A stretch of 28,433 nt of DNA from Pseudoneurospora amorphoporcata (Eukaryota > Ascomycota > Sordariomycetes > Sordariales > Sordariaceae): assembly GCA_033297205.1 (NCBI GenBank), contig MU859358.1, forward strand, positions 1 through 28,433. The letters run 5' to 3'. A model generated the notes under the pieces. That model had not been told where the DNA came from. It searched no databases and saw only the letters and a list, made by a program, of their open reading frames with translations. Both the position numbers and the translations under genes were made by a program. Position 1 is the stretch's first letter, and every line of letters begins with the position of its first letter. This document shows, in pieces, positions 1 to 9,327 of this stretch.

Positions 1-333
1 TGTTCGGTGAAGCCAAAAGGTTCACAACAAGTATGGTAGCGTTATACGTGTCTCAGTGATAAAGATCAATTGACTACTGTCGAACTATCTTGCTATCTGA
101 GTTCTCCAGTCGTCCCTTTATACTCTATGCCTTGTAGCTGCTTCTTGTGTCTCTATGCCTATGGTGATGCTGCTCACTCGTGGTGTTGGCTCACCCGTGA
201 GCACTGTGCATCCTGTGAGCCCGTGCATGCTTGGGTGCCTTTCTTGGTTTCTGAGGGTTACACTGGTTCCTCTGGGCGGGGCTACCAGGTCCTGAAGGCT
301 TGGGCGACCCCTGTGTCGCTCAAGTTCGTAACA
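1..333 (-). repeat. LTR1 family solo LTR, cut by the window edge
   Basis: This is the reverse complement of the 441-bp LTR1 copies at 20792-21232 and 22809-23249. It ends at GTTCGTAACA, the reverse of the family's TGTTACGAAC start. It contains the TATA-like box, the GACAGTAGTCAATTGATC block and part of the GCTCAC/GTGAGC palindrome region. The other end lies outside the window, so its target duplication cannot be checked. It sits inside an LTR2 copy, whose sequence continues from 334. Confidence 0.85.
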
Positions 334-721
334 CTTCTACACTATAGAAGCTTCCAGACACTCAGCATTTATGTATATAAAGACCTCTCCTCTCCGTTAG
401 TTAGTCACTCCTTAAGCAAGCAAGTAAGGACACTTAAGTAATACAATACGGTCTTTTCTTATAGTGCAGAGTTTACTATAATAAGTTGTTTTCTACAGTG
501 CAGAGTTCACTGTAATCTTCTATCTTGAGAGCAGAGTCCTCTCTAAGACTTCTTTTACAACACTCCTATTGTATCTGCAACTACGCTGCAATTACGCTAC
601 TTCCTTCAGCACTGCTGTTGTACCACCGCTTCCGCTCCGCTTAGCTACAAGTGCATAGTTCACTGTAGCATCCCTATACTAGTACTATCATCATAAGCTA
701 GTTAGAGCATTGCAGCAAATA
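334..721 (+). repeat. LTR2 family LTR, 3' part, interrupted by LTR1
   Basis: The stretch is the reverse complement of about 23546-23932, the 3' part of the complete LTR2 at 23546-24219. Its end reads GCAGCAAATA where the complete copy has GCAGCAAACA, a C-to-T change in the terminal CA. The 5' part was displaced by the LTR1 insertion at 333 and is outside the window. Four hairpin-forming inverted repeats are preserved (460-480, 494-514, 524-548, 644-667). Confidence 0.85.
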
Positions 722-1701
722 ATACTTAATAAATTCAATTACTACCCCTTCTAATAACTTATTAAATCGCTAGATAACAAAGATTAATATCTCAAAAACT
801 AAGACTTCGATAAAGTAACTAAACTTAAAGGTCGACCTCGCTAGAATACCCTCTTCGTACTAAAACTTTATATTCTCTAATTAATTACACCAATTAACAC
901 CCAAGCTCCTCCGCCTTTGATAACTCTAGCGTGTATATAGGCATTACAATCTTATTCTCATAACCATCTCCTAGGATAAAATAACGTTTTAAAGCCTTCT
1001 CGCGGCTGTTAACCTATAATTTCAACGCATTTAACGCCTTCTATCTACCGAAACCAATCTTTATAAAAGAGTATTAACTTAAAAATAGAAAATAAAGCCA
1101 ATTACGAATTATAGAGGAGGGGATCTAGCCGCCTTCACAATAGTATATAATAAAAAAGAGGAGGAAGTACGAAGGGAAGAGGTAAATTTATATAGAGTAG
1201 AAGAAGCACTCCTACTAATACGTAGCGCATACGGTGTAGTATATATATAGTTAGTATATAAGACTAATAAAGAAGACTCTAGTACTCTCGCTAGCACTTT
1301 AGGAGATTTACGAAGAGATTTTAGAGCTTTTGCTAGTTAATACTGTTGATAGGGTATTGGGAACAAATGACAGTATTGTCGTGATTGAAAGGTATAATAA
1401 TTCATTCTTCTGGAAAGATCCAAAGAGGGGAGCTCGCGATAGTCGATGACCATATGTGCGCGAGCCTTATCTAATCTACAGGACCCACTCATGTGGGGTT
1501 GCGACCCATGGTCGCGACCATAGTCGCGGTCACGATCAATTAATCGTAGCGCAACCATCACCACGTGCCATTGTCACGTGCGCATGTCAACTATTCTGAC
1601 ATGTGACACCAGCGATACCAATCCAGTATCACTAGTAGTTAGATTACTCAATTTTATAATAAAAACTAAATAGATTATTAATATATAAATTAATAAAGAT
1701 T
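722..1701. other. AT-rich decayed repeat DNA, no intact gene
   Basis: The sequence is rich in TA dinucleotides and stop codons in all frames, as expected of RIP-mutated repeat DNA. Two local structures stand out and are listed separately: a decayed reading frame near 1092-1342 and a GC-richer, palindrome-rich island at about 1430-1605. No gene is recognisable in the rest. Confidence 0.6.
1092..1342 (+). pseudogene. Decayed ORF, unknown origin
   Basis: One plus-strand frame runs about 83 codons with a single internal TAG, inside DNA where other frames are full of stops. It reads as a charged protein (KKEEEVRREEVNLYRVEEAL followed by LLIRSAYGVVYI, stop, LVYKTNKED) and ends at TAA. I do not recognise a family. 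A relict transposon ORF is the simplest reading, because the surroundings are all repeat DNA. The open stretch could also be chance in AT-rich sequence. Confidence 0.25.
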
Positions 1702-2102
1702 TGTTACAAACTTGAGCGACGCAAGGGTCGCCCAAATCTACGGGACCCGACAGCCCCGCCTAAGGAAGCTAGTGTAACCCTCAGAAATTAGGAAAGGCAC
1801 CCAAGCATGCACGAGCTCACAGGATGCACGGTGCTTACGGTAAGCAAATGCTCACTAGTGAGCGGAACACTATCGTGAGCAGACACTCCCAGGCTAGGGA
1901 CTCAGGGAAAGGTATGAAGTATAAAAGAACGACTGGAGAACTCAGATTGTCAGATAGTTCGACAGTAGTCAATTGATCTTTATCACCGAGACACGTATAA
2001 CGCTACTATACTTATTGTGAACCTTTTAGCTTCACTGAACAGCACTAATAGTCTTTACTTTCAGCTATCCCACTTAGGCAGATCAGACTGCCGTTCGTCA
2101 CA
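1702..2102 (+). repeat. LTR1 family solo LTR (401 bp)
   Basis: It starts TGTTACAAACTTGAGCGACG and ends GACTGCCGTTCGTCACA, matching the LTR1 copies on the right of the window. It carries the TATA-like GTATAAAAG near 1919. Flanks (AGATT on the left, ACCAA on the right) do not form a target duplication, so it may have been rearranged or be half of an older pair. Confidence 0.85.
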
Positions 2103-2121
2103 ACCAACTAGCTTGTTAGGA

Positions 2122-2464
2122 TGTGACAGCCCCGCTTACGATAAGATAGTATAACGTAGGACCAGGAATAGGGACAGGGGAACACTCGAAGGGCGCTCAC
2201 AAAGAGAAAGTGCTCACCGTGAGTAGAACACTATCGTGAGCAGACACCAACTAGGCAAATGGGAGACAAGGTGTCAGAAGTATAAAGAAACGACTGGAGA
2301 ACTCAGATTGTCAGATAGTTCGACAGTAGTCAATTGATCATTATCACTGAAACACGTATGACGCTACCATACTTGTTGTGAACCTTTTGGCTTTACCGAA
2401 CGGCTTTGATAGTTTAATACTTTTAGCTATCCCACTTAGGTAGATTAGACTGCCGTTCGTCACA
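2122..2464 (+). repeat. LTR1 family solo LTR, 5'-shortened variant (343 bp)
   Basis: It ends with the family terminus CCGTTCGTCACA. It begins TGTGACAGCCCC, which joins the first bases of the family to the internal CGACAGCCCC block, so about 50 bp near the 5' end are missing compared with 1702-2102. It lies in the same orientation only 19 bp after the preceding copy. No target duplication is visible (TAGGA/CCTCC). Confidence 0.8.
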
Positions 2465-3150
2465 CCTCCCTCATTTTACTACTTTTCTTATATGAGAATA
2501 AACTTTTAAGCAGAGTTTCACAAAGAGATCTTAAACTATCTAGATAATATTATGCTCATTGTTATTAAAATCTTCTTTATTAAAATTATTGTTATCTTTG
2601 TTATTATTATCTTTGTTATTATTATGTTTGTTATTATCCTCCTCATTATTATCCTCCTCGTTATTATTTTCTATATATTATAGTTATTTTAGTTACTCTA
2701 ATTATTTTAGCTTTCGTATATATTCCGGGACTTTAATAGTAGAAGGAGTAACAAAGAGGCTAAAGGATTCGCTAATTGCTAAAAAAGTACGTTAGTATTG
2801 CAATTATCCTTGTCAAAAGTGATTCTGATAATGAAAATATATGAGAAAATTGTATATAGATTGTGCATCCTCGTTTTGTGACTTATTATTTATATTAGCA
2901 ATAAAAAGATGGTACTGTTGGATAGAGTTCGTTTATACGATTATAATTATACTAAAATTATTATGATACAACGTGAATTGATAAAGTTATTAAGCGGGAT
3001 TCTGAAGGTATATACGATTCAAAATTCGTACTGAACTCAAACCTCCTTAAGTAGAGTGCAAAATATTGCCTAGAATGGAATTTTAAATTAATTTATCGAT
3101 AAAATCATTAAATGTGCGGTAACGGAAACGTGCACGTGAGCTCAAGGTAG
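2465..3150. other. AT-rich decayed sequence with TTATTA-type simple repeats
   Basis: The stretch has no recognisable gene. Positions 2573-2690 are an imperfect low-complexity run built from TTATTA, TTTGTTATTA and CCTCCTCATTATTA-like units. The remainder is TA-rich with stops in all frames. Base composition changes near 3120-3180, where the gene island begins. Confidence 0.6.
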
Positions 3151-3677
3151 TCTGAGCGCTGAGATAACCTTGATCCCAGTTGCAGCATCAGATCAGTCAC
3201 CATAACCACCCTTCAAACGTCCAACCCGTTGGTGAGGTGACTCTCAACACTTCCTTCGTGTCTATGGTGCCGTTTGGGAAAGGGGGGGGGGGGAAGAGGG
3301 GCGGGGCCGGGAGCTTTCGAAACTTTGACGGCTCTGGAAAGATGGAACAAAGGGCTGTGACGCCGATGGATGCCGAGTCCCCGCGCTTTGAGCTTTGAAG
3401 CTCTTGGATGATGACGGTGACTCGTTTAGTTGCATGCATTAGAGCTCTAACCTCATGGAATAACTCTAACCTAATGAGCTTCCCCTCTTCAGCTCCAAGC
3501 TGCCCGTCGTATAAGTCTCCCAAGAGCCCCTCCTGATTCGCAGTATCCATCCTATTGTATTTATTCATACGAGTAATCACGAGTTATGCCACCACACCAC
3601 AAACCATCCTCCCACCACCAACACCAGCATCTACACCACCACCACCCGCCTCGTCAAGACGTAACACAAGCGCAAAA
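3151..3677. other. Upstream region of the nitrilase gene
   Basis: This is the intergenic boundary between decayed repeats and the gene island. It contains a 12-base G run at about 3283-3294 and a CCACCACCA-rich stretch just before the nitrilase start, which probably lies in its 5' untranslated leader. Open frames here on both strands have no recognisable protein features and I do not call them. Confidence 0.45.
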
Positions 3678-5302
3678 ATGGCGCCCTCCAAAATCCGCAT
3701 CGCAACCGCCTCCCCCTCCACCCAGCCCACCACCCCCGAAACCCTCTCGCAAATCGCCCACCTCGCCCGCCGCGCCGCCTCCAACAGCATCGACATCCTC
3801 CTCCTCCCCGAGGCCTACATCGGCGGCTACCCGCGCGGCACCAACTTTGGGTGCGTGATGGGTTCTCGCTCGGCCGAGGGGAGGGACGAATATCTCCGGT
3901 ATTTCCAGGCTGCCGTGGATTTGGGGGATATTGTTGGGGAAGGGGGCGCGGGCGGGCTGGAGAGGTGGGTGCGGAGGGAGTTAGTTGGTGATGAGGTTCT
4001 GGGGCAGGGGCAGGAAGGAGACAAGGGGGAGAAGCTGAAGAACAGGAGGGGGGATGGGACCAGGGAAGTGTTGGAAAAGATTGCGAGGGAGACGGGGGTT
4101 TTCTTGGTGACGGGGTGTATTGAGAAGGCAGGCGGGAGTCTGTATTGCAGTGTGGTTTATGTTTGTCCCAAGATGGGCATGATTGGGAAGAGGAGAAAAG
4201 TCATGCCTGTGAGTTTCTTTCTTTCTTTGCTCTTGCAAGTATGCTACGGAATTTGTAAGCTAACACCAACCCCCAACCAGACCGCCATCGAACGCCTGGT
4301 ATGGGCCCAAGGCTCCCCCGCCACCCTCCGCGCCGTCAGCACCGTCATCCGCGGCGTCCGCATCAACCTCGCCGCCGCCATCTGCTGGGAGAACTACATG
4401 CCCATGCTCCGTCAGTCGCTCTACTCCCAGAACATCAACCTCTATTTCGCCCCGACTGCCGACGGCCGTGACACATGGTTACCCCTGATGAGGACCGCCG
4501 CCATCGAAGGCCGCTGCTTCGTCGTCAGCTCCAACATGTGTGTACGCAAAGATGGAGGGAAACAACAAGCCAAGACCAACGGTCGCCCTGCTATCTCCCA
4601 GCAACCGCAACAAAAACAACAACAACAACAGCCCGACGCCATCGCCATCGCCGACCCTTCTCCAATTACCAGTGATGGCAGACGCAGCTCCCTCGTCACG
4701 GAAGGAGGCTTCGAGATTGCCCTCCCTTCCCCACGGAGCGGCAGTCGCGGTCATCCCAAGAAGATCCGCAGACAGTCCGTTTTCGACGAAGATGGCAACG
4801 AGATTGTCTTGCCCTGCTGCAACGAGCAAGGTGATGTCGAAGTCGAGGCGGAAGCAGAAGTCGATGACGAGGCTGTGTCCACCACCACAGCCAAGACCTC
4901 CTCGTCTTCTGCTGCTCCAGCTCAAGTGCCCAAGCTTGACAGTAGAAAGACGTTCAACATCCCTGTCATTGACAGGTCTACCGGTACCAAGACGGAGGAA
5001 GACTTTGTGTCTCGCGGTGGCTCGGCGATCGTCTCGCCGTTTGGAGACGTGCTTGCTGGTCCGCAGTGGGAGGATGATGAGGGCATTATCTGGGCGGATG
5101 TCGACTTTGAGGATTGCATCCGCGGGCGGCTGGATTTGGATACTGCGGGGAGTTATTCGAGGTATGTTTCCTTGTCTTCGGCGGGAGTAATGTGTCAGTG
5201 TCTGGTGGGTGTGCAAGAGCTAACTGTTGGTGGTGATATAGAAACGACTCGTTCAAACTCACAGTTGAAGGGCTTGACTTGTCGCCTTTGCCATACCACT
5301 GA
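3678..5302 (+). CDS. Nitrilase-superfamily carbon-nitrogen hydrolase (3 exons, 490 aa)
   Basis: Members of this superfamily hydrolyse nitriles to acids plus ammonia (or cyanide to formamide) with a Glu-Lys-Cys triad, usually in the cytosol. The triad is visible: Glu45 in LLLPEAYIGGYPRG, Lys174 in GKRRKVMP, and Cys212 in AAICWENYMP. The ATG at 3678 has a good context (AAAAATGG) and places the first beta strand at residue 6. Two introns are supported: 4209-4280 (GTGAGT...GCTAAC...CAG, 72 nt, in frame) and 5162-5241 (GTATGT...GCTAAC...TAG, 80 nt). Splicing the second yields a family-typical end (SRNDSFKLTVEGLDLSPLP) and a stop at 5300-5302. About 150 residues (268-416) of low-complexity, Gln-rich and acidic sequence interrupt the fold between SSNMCVRK and FVSRGGSAIVSP. 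Without them the length is the usual 340. Substrate (aliphatic or arylaceto-nitrile, or cyanide) cannot be decided from sequence alone. Confidence 0.9.
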
Positions 5303-5600
5303 GAATGGTGTTGGTAACGCCCATAATATGGGTAGGTTGAGAGATGATGTGCAGCCCAATACTGGTTTGTTTGTCAGCTCGAGGCCTCAGGCCAACCTCC
5401 GTACGCGTTTTCATATCTAACTGATTCGTTTCGTTTCATAACCAAGGCGTAAAGCTACCTTGAATATGCGATTTCGGAGTTTCAATATCCTATAACAAAT
5501 GTTGACAATGCCATATTGTATATTTTTAATGCCTTTCCAATCCCTACCTAGCCATTACATTTTATCCGTGTGAGGGTTGGGATACGATGATGGATCTTTT
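5303..5600. other. Intergenic region between convergent nitrilase and HET-type gene
   Basis: This is short AT-rich 3' sequence of the nitrilase gene on one side and of the minus-strand HET-type fragment on the other. No gene or clear terminator structure was seen. Confidence 0.4.
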
Positions 5601-6362
5601 CTAGTATGCGAGGAGTACAAAGCTGACAAATAAACCCTCCCTCCCCTTCCTTTTATCGTAATCGAAAAAATCAACATGCGCACATTGAGTGAGCCAGGAC
5701 TTTATTAATGGGTAATTGACAGAACTGGGAAGGACGCGGAGTCCTTTGGGCACAACTGAAAAAGAGCCTCCATTGTAGTACTCCGATGGTGGTGGCATAG
5801 ACTGCTCACAAGGAAAGAAATAGCCGTTTGTCGCGAGTTCACGTTCTGACATACGCGCGTCAGCGTCGTAGTAAGCTTTCTCAAAGCTGTCCAGCGTGAT
5901 ATTGGTGAATTCTGAGATGTGTCCTGGAACGACGCTACAAACGGTAGCTCCATGAAGGGAGGTGAATTTTGGAAACGAGTATTTCGACACGTCGACCTGG
6001 ATGAAAACCCTCAGGTGATAGCGATCAAACGAAGGGAGTGCGGGTGTGGGAGTTTAGGGCCAACGCACGGAGTAAAAGAAGCGGCAAAGATGGCAGGTCG
6101 CGTCTTTGTCGAGGACACCGAGATTGACTATACCGCAGTGCCTCTCCGGCAGCTTGTCGTCGTATGCCCATATTTGGGGGTTCCTTATGTCCCTGTGAAA
6201 GATGTGATGGAAGTCGATTGAGAGGCATCTTTCGCAGAGCTTGTCTGAATTGTCGCATGCAGTCTTGACCTTCATGATTGAAGGGAGAAATGGTCGATGC
6301 GCGCACGAGATTCTTTGAGAGCTGGGCTGGTGTCCCATCACACTGAAAGTGCATCTTCCCAA
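5601..6362 (-). pseudogene. Truncated HET-type (heterokaryon incompatibility) protein gene
   Basis: The minus frame begins at 6362 (or at the internal Met at 6275) and reads through LCERCLSIDFHHIF, then ATCHLCRFFYSVR, YHLRVFIQVDVSKYSF and YPLIKSWLTQCAHVD. This is the layout of the N-terminal half of fungal HET proteins: a Cys-rich start, a CxLC block, then the SWLxxC segment just before the HET domain. One in-frame TAA at 6054-6056 breaks it. A GT...CAG interval of 72 nt (6068-5997) would remove that stop as an intron, but it would also delete the family-like YHLRVF block. After SWLTQCAHVD the frame runs 20 unrelated residues to a stop and the HET core itself is absent. I therefore read it as a relic. 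HET genes normally trigger cell death after fusion of incompatible hyphae; this one should be inactive. Confidence 0.6.
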
Positions 6363-7833
6363 CTCGAGGTTTTGTAGTAAGGTAGTACCAGCGTCCGATT
6401 GGGAGGGATATCGTCGACGTTCGGTCTTTCCTGTCGAAGCAACCCACCTACTTCAGGGCATTTGATTGGTTGAATATCCCACATGTGTAGCTTAGGAAAG
6501 AGCAAAGCCGTCGTCCTCCCAGCCCAAAATGAGAAGAAGCTCAGTCCTATTCAAAAGATTAGGAAAGCAACCCCCTCTGACATGTAGAAGGAGCATTGTC
6601 AGAAGCTTAGGCAGCAAACTCCGAATGAGGAAGGCCTTCAGAAGACAGTCCCAACTCTCTGTTAGCATTCGGACATGCATTGGGTCGTTCACTTTCCGAG
6701 GCTTGTGATCGAATGAAGCCGGTTGACCTTCCTCGCAGTCTTGTTTCGGATCGTTCCAAGGCCAAAACACAGGAGAGCGGCGCTTGTTGGGTACCGGATG
6801 GCAGAAGCAGAAACATGATAGAAAGACTGGAATTCTTTTGAACCGACGTGAAAGCCGATTTGAACGACGGTGCTCTCTATCCATAGAAATCCTGACAGCT
6901 CGGAGATGACTCTGGATCTTCGAGCTGAAGGGTGGGGGGATAATAGATCTGGTGTGTCGACGAGGATGCCCTCTTTACTTTCGACCTAAACATGTCCTGT
7001 TTTAGCCTTGGAGAGGTCCATCATTAATGGAAGTACCGTATCCGAAAGGTAATGGCACGTTATTATACGCTGTCGATGCGACACTCGAACAAGCGGGTTG
7101 TCACGATCACGACGTTAGTTCATTCGAGAGTTGAAGGGACACATTATCACCCCTTTAAGATCCTCGGCTCAGCAAAAATCGGTCGTAGATAGGGAGTAAT
7201 CCCATCGTGCGACGGCAGCACATGTAAGGTTTATTTGGCGTTGTATTTCTCGAATCAAAGGCTTGTTATTTACACTGCGTGTGATGTCAGCTTCTGTTCG
7301 TAGTTTTCCGAAATATGTGTACAATACATAAAAAAGCCAGTTGGAACGAGCCGTAGAAATGGAAGCAAGAGGCAACATCATCAAACAAGGACGCGAAAAA
7401 GGTGTACAGTTCAAGGACGAGAACAGGAAAGGGACATGTTGAGACCGATCAAAAGTCCCGAAAAGATGCAGCAATGTGAAGGAAAGCAGCGATGGTGAAG
7501 GGGACAAACAACACATCCTCAACAGGGAGAAAAATGTGCCCATAAATATGTCCAGAGCCCAGAAAGACCAAAGCCAAAAGGACCTAACGGCCATTATAGC
7601 TCGCAGGGGTATCCCATTCTCAGTTGAAAATGACGCAGATGATAGACAGAAGAACAAAACACCAGCACTCAAGCCCAAGACATATGACCCGAGAAGCCTG
7701 TCCCACCCATTACCCTGTTCCCGTCCCAGAATACCATCCCATACGATGTTTGGCATGTTCCTGTCCCGTCCCAGTTCCTCAGCACATGTGCCATTATTCA
7801 TTCCATCCTCGTCACACAAACATGCAGACTTCT
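6363..7833. other. Gene-poor interval upstream of the HET relic and 3' of the low-complexity protein gene
   Basis: I see no recognisable gene. Minus-strand open frames at 6492-6884 and 7169-7837 show no family features. The second overlaps the stop of the upstream gene and is Phe/Leu/Ser-rich, as a 3' untranslated region read by chance would be. Part of 7170-7833 is probably the 3' UTR of the gene ending at 7834. Confidence 0.45.
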
Positions 7834-8630
7834 TCATGTCCTCTCCTCCCCTTCAACATCCTCGTCAACATTACCAACCCCACCACTGATCCTCCTCTCC
7901 CTGTCCCTATCCCTCGGACTAGCCAACGGACTTGGCGATGCCGCAGCCGTGAGCCCAACCAAGCTCCCCGCCGACGCAACCCCGTTCATCGGTGCAGGAG
8001 TTAAACCTCCACCAATACTTCCACTGATACTCTCAGCCCTTCCATGCCCCAACAACCCACTCCTCACACTAGCTGCATCTCCTCCAGCACCGGTGCCGCC
8101 GATGGCCTGCTTCGAGTAAAAGCTGTTCCTGTCGCTGGCTAGGATCCCTGTAGTAGAAGAGTATATGCTTGTGCGGTCGTTGGCCAGAGCGTTGGGTCCA
8201 CGATAGAGACCGCCAGGCGTGGTGGCGCCGGCCATGCCGCCAGTTGTACCGCCTTCCATATTGGAACTGAGGACGCTGAGAGGGAGAGACTCCCGACTGC
8301 CTCCAAATAGAGAAGAGGGCGCGAGAGCACGGACTGAGGCATCAGTGTCGAAGGAGCGGCGGCGGCGGCGCTTGGACGAGGATGCGAGGGTTAGTATGGA
8401 GGCGTTATCCGTGAGCAGGTTGTTTGCCGTGGCGGTATGGTAGGTAGTCGGGTAGAAAGGCGAGTTCCCACCCTGACCAGAGGGTACAAGATGGGCTGGA
8501 ATGGCGGAAACGGGAGTGGCCGTTGTCGGGAAAGGTTGGTTGAAGTGGATTATTTGTGAGGTGGAGTGATGAGAGTGATGGTTGTGGTGGTGATTAGGGC
8601 TGTTGGACGTATTGGTGCTGTTCGGATTGC

Positions 8631-8673
<43 letters not shown>

Positions 8674-9327
8674 ATTGTGCGTTGCAGCGGCACCATTGGG
8701 CACAAAGGATTGTATTGTCGTCAGAGTTGTAGTTAAGGAGCGGACAGACGGCGCGGGGGACGAAAAGGTGCTATCATTGCCCCGACGGGAGTCGATATTT
8801 GCGGTACGCGTTGTGCCAGTGACCGAGGAGGCCCCGTAGGACGGCGCGGCCATAGAGCACGAGGTCTCATGATCGGTGACAACTGTTGGAGCTATAGTCG
8901 ATCGACCGCCCATGGTGGGAGGTGGGTGGCCATCGGTTGACAACCTGACAGAATCATCTGAAGGATCTACGGACGTTGTGCTCGATGTTCTTGCGCTTCT
9001 TGTCGAGGACACCGAATAATGGCTGGTCGGTGGCGGGGTTAAGGCGATCTGAACGTGGTCGGAATTGGAGCGGCCAACGACTGCGTATGGGTTGTTGTCG
9101 GCTTGTTTCTTGAGATTGTTCTTCTTGGAGCCAGCATGTCGAACAGCATCGCCGGGCTTCATGCTCTTCAGCTTCTTCATCAGCGACGAGAAGGGTCGTC
9201 GGCGACCAGTCCTCTCGGGACGATCCTCTCGGTCTGGCATAGGGTCAGCGACTGCGTGAGGGCCGAACTGGGTCAGCGGTGGAGCAGAGTTGCTTCGATG
9301 GCGAAAGGCAGAGGCAAAGGAAGGCAT
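7834..9327 (-). CDS. Conserved low-complexity ascomycete protein, unknown function (497 aa)
   Basis: The frame is uninterrupted from ATG 9327-9325 to TGA 7836-7834. I chose the Met starting MPSFASAFRHRSNS over an upstream in-frame Met, because the upstream 32 residues look like translated leader. The protein is Ser/Thr/Pro-rich and largely disordered. It has a basic patch (SSLMKKLKSMKPGD) near the N terminus, a run of Asn encoded by a GTT/AAC repeat at about 8630-8672, a His/Asn tract, and an Arg-rich block near residues 296-340 (TDNASILTLASSSKRRRRRS) followed by ASVRALAPSSLFGGSRES. I recognise that block, from memory, as shared by many filamentous ascomycetes, where orthologues sometimes carry an unhelpful 'cation channel polycystin' label. 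No membrane segment or catalytic motif supports that label. It is divergent from the MLH3 gene. Confidence 0.75.
8630..8673 (+). repeat. (GTT)n microsatellite encoding a poly-Asn run
   Basis: About 14 near-perfect GTT units lie on the plus strand (AAC on the coding minus strand), inside the low-complexity protein gene. Unit number is likely polymorphic between strains. Confidence 0.9.

Noticed and set aside
70..441. A 123-codon plus-strand frame at the left edge, similar to a minus-strand frame at 22847-23119
   Set aside because: The similarity arises because both are translations of LTR1 sequence. It is not a gene.
2559..2795. A Leu/Ser-rich plus-strand frame (LLLSLLLLS)
   Set aside because: It is a translated TTATTA-type simple repeat, not a membrane protein.
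3197..3580. A 127-codon minus-strand frame upstream of the nitrilase
   Set aside because: It has Pro-rich low complexity translated from a G run, no family features, and overlaps the likely promoter and leader of the nitrilase gene.
4479..5216. Long open frames on both strands inside the nitrilase gene
   Set aside because: They are shadows of the GC-rich coding exon; the sense frame carries the catalytic triad.
6492..6884. A 130-codon minus-strand frame upstream of the HET relic
   Set aside because: It has no homology signals, an overlapping alternative frame of similar quality, and no link to the HET frame by plausible splicing.
7169..7837. A 222-codon minus-strand open frame overlapping the stop of the low-complexity protein gene
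   Set aside because: It overlaps the stop in an ATGA arrangement, which is not expected in fungi. It is Phe/Leu/Ser-rich with no recognisable domain and most likely lies in the 3' UTR.
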